DNA from: Chloroflexota bacterium
Lineage (GTDB): Bacteria > Chloroflexota > Limnocylindria > P2-11E
DNA length: 40,510 nt
Direction: 5' to 3'
Assembly: GCA_005879975.1 (NCBI GenBank)
Contig: VBIL01000032.1
Coordinates: 1 to 40,510 of the forward strand
Part shown: positions 39,873-40,510 of the stretch, piece by piece
Position numbering within the stretch: position 1 is the stretch's first letter
Layout: each line of letters begins with the position of its first letter
Translations under genes and position numbers: made by a program
The notes under the pieces: model-generated
Database searches by the model: none
What the model was told of the DNA's origin: nothing
What the model saw: only the letters and a program-made list of their open reading frames with translations

Positions 39873-40510
39873 CGATGCTCCCCCTTCCACGGCGGCGTCG
39901 CTTCGCCGGTCGCGTATGAGATGACGAGATCGCTCATCTTCTCGAGCACCCATGCGAAGTTGTCTTCTTTGATCGAGAAGTTATCGAAGTCGGGCGCCGG
40001 GTTTAGGAAGTCGATCGCGTAGAGCTCACCGTCTCGGACCGCGAACTCGACGGTGTCCATGTCGTAGCCCAAGGCGTCCGTCAGCCGGATGGCATTGAGG
40101 ATCGCGCGCGTCCGCAGATCGCCCTCGACGGGCCGGCTAATGACGTAGCGCTCCTGGAACGGGGCGGTCGGGTCGTAGCGGATCGGGAGGACATCCGTGC
40201 GGCCGATCGCGATGCACCGAACATAGTCCGTCCACTCGATGAACTCCTGCAGGATCATCGTCTTCGGCCGGTAACCAGCAGTCAGCCCACCTGATTGGTC
40301 GTACGCCCAGATCAGCTCCTCCTTGGTGTCCACCCGATAGACGTCCTTCCATCCGCCGCCGGTGTTTGGCTTGAGGATCGCCGGCAGTCCTGTGTACGCG
40401 ATGAGCCCATCCCAGTCGAGTGGGTAAACCAAATTCCGAAGGGACTGGTCACTGATATCCGGGATGTACGCCTTGTTGGGAAGGACGACGGTTTTCGGGA
40501 CCGCCACGCC
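39851..40510 (-). CDS. ATP-grasp domain ligase (5' end beyond window)
   Basis: At least 219 residues of an ATP-grasp enzyme, cut at its start by the right edge. Visible are AILKPNTGGGWKDVYRV (nucleotide-binding loop), QEFIEWTDYVRCIAIG (hinge and metal region) and VRDGELYAIDFLNPAPDFD (Mg-binding Asp/Asn). It ends TAG at 39851, overlapping the permuted ATP-grasp gene. It probably forms a complementary amide bond in the same pathway. Confidence 0.85.
   Translation of the reverse strand, partial: GVAVPKTVVLPNKAYIPDISDQSLRNLVYPLDWDGLIAYTGLPAILKPNTGGGWKDVYRVDTKEELIWAYDQSGGLTAGYRPKTMILQEFIEWTDYVRCIAIGRTDVLPIRYDPTAPFQERYVISRPVEGDLRTRAILNAIRLTDALGYDMDTVEFAVRDGELYAIDFLNPAPDFDNFSIKEDNFAWVLEKMSDLVISYATGEATPPWKGEHRWWRHVR

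Noticed and set aside
1-40510. Transposons, phage genes, CRISPR arrays, tRNA or rRNA genes
   Set aside because: I saw no transposase-like proteins, direct-repeat arrays or cloverleaf/rRNA sequences; only hairpins and palindromes occur.

Overview
The window is GC-rich bacterial DNA, densely packed and written almost entirely in operons whose genes overlap by 4 nt (ATGA, GTGA, TTGA). It carries a caa3-type oxidase, a one-polypeptide cytochrome b-c and many LxxC lipoproteins. Together these suggest an aerobic, uncultured-type soil or aquatic lineage, perhaps Chloroflexota-like. That placement is an inference with low confidence, because no rRNA gene or marker-gene comparison is available. No tRNA, rRNA, CRISPR array or insertion sequence was seen. 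No gene-free stretch exceeds 300 bases; the longest is 148-367.

Bases 1-25,480 form an island for uptake and breakdown of (probably aromatic or heteroaromatic) carboxylic acids. On the minus strand lie a FadR/GntR regulator, a 600-aa UbiD-type decarboxylase, a flavin reductase and the start of ubiX. Beside them are a VOC protein and a NitT/TauT-type ABC permease and ATPase. On the plus strand lie a complete Fe3+-type ABC transporter, an acyl-CoA-dehydrogenase-fold flavoprotein, a second UbiD decarboxylase, a small orphan protein, two NitT/TauT-type binding lipoproteins and a thiamine-diphosphate enzyme. A seven-gene minus-strand operon (25,472 to 17,878) then encodes a BoxB-like and a PaaA-like diiron protein, a benzoate-CoA-ligase-like enzyme, and a three-subunit molybdenum hydroxylase with a CoxG-like accessory protein. 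Four copies of a FadR/PdhR-type operator (core TGGTATGACCA) lie in front of four transcription units of this island, including the regulator itself. They suggest one local regulon.

The working model is as follows. Aromatic acids enter through the ABC systems. They are decarboxylated by prenyl-FMN UbiD enzymes that use the UbiX cofactor, or they are activated to CoA thioesters and oxidised by the diiron and molybdenum enzymes. The exact substrate cannot be read from the sequence.

Bases 25,521-26,519 hold a lone receiver protein and a GNAT acetyltransferase. Bases 26,541-31,722 are one tightly coupled respiratory operon in the order coxB(c), coxA, coxC, subunit IV-like, Rieske, cytochrome b-c. 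Housekeeping genes follow (a DUF4349 lipoprotein, tatD, metG) and then an M28 peptidase lipoprotein. The right edge (36,531-40,510) is a compact operon of an ATP-grasp enzyme, a circularly permuted ATP-grasp enzyme, a GCS2/YbdK-type carboxylate-amine ligase and a DinB-fold protein. It is a plausible route to an unknown peptide-like or thiol-like metabolite.

The most unusual sequence-level observation is that two coupled genes lack any canonical start codon. A thiamine-diphosphate enzyme appears to begin with ATA in ATAG, and a CoA ligase with GTA in GTAA, each exactly at a 4-nt stop/start overlap.
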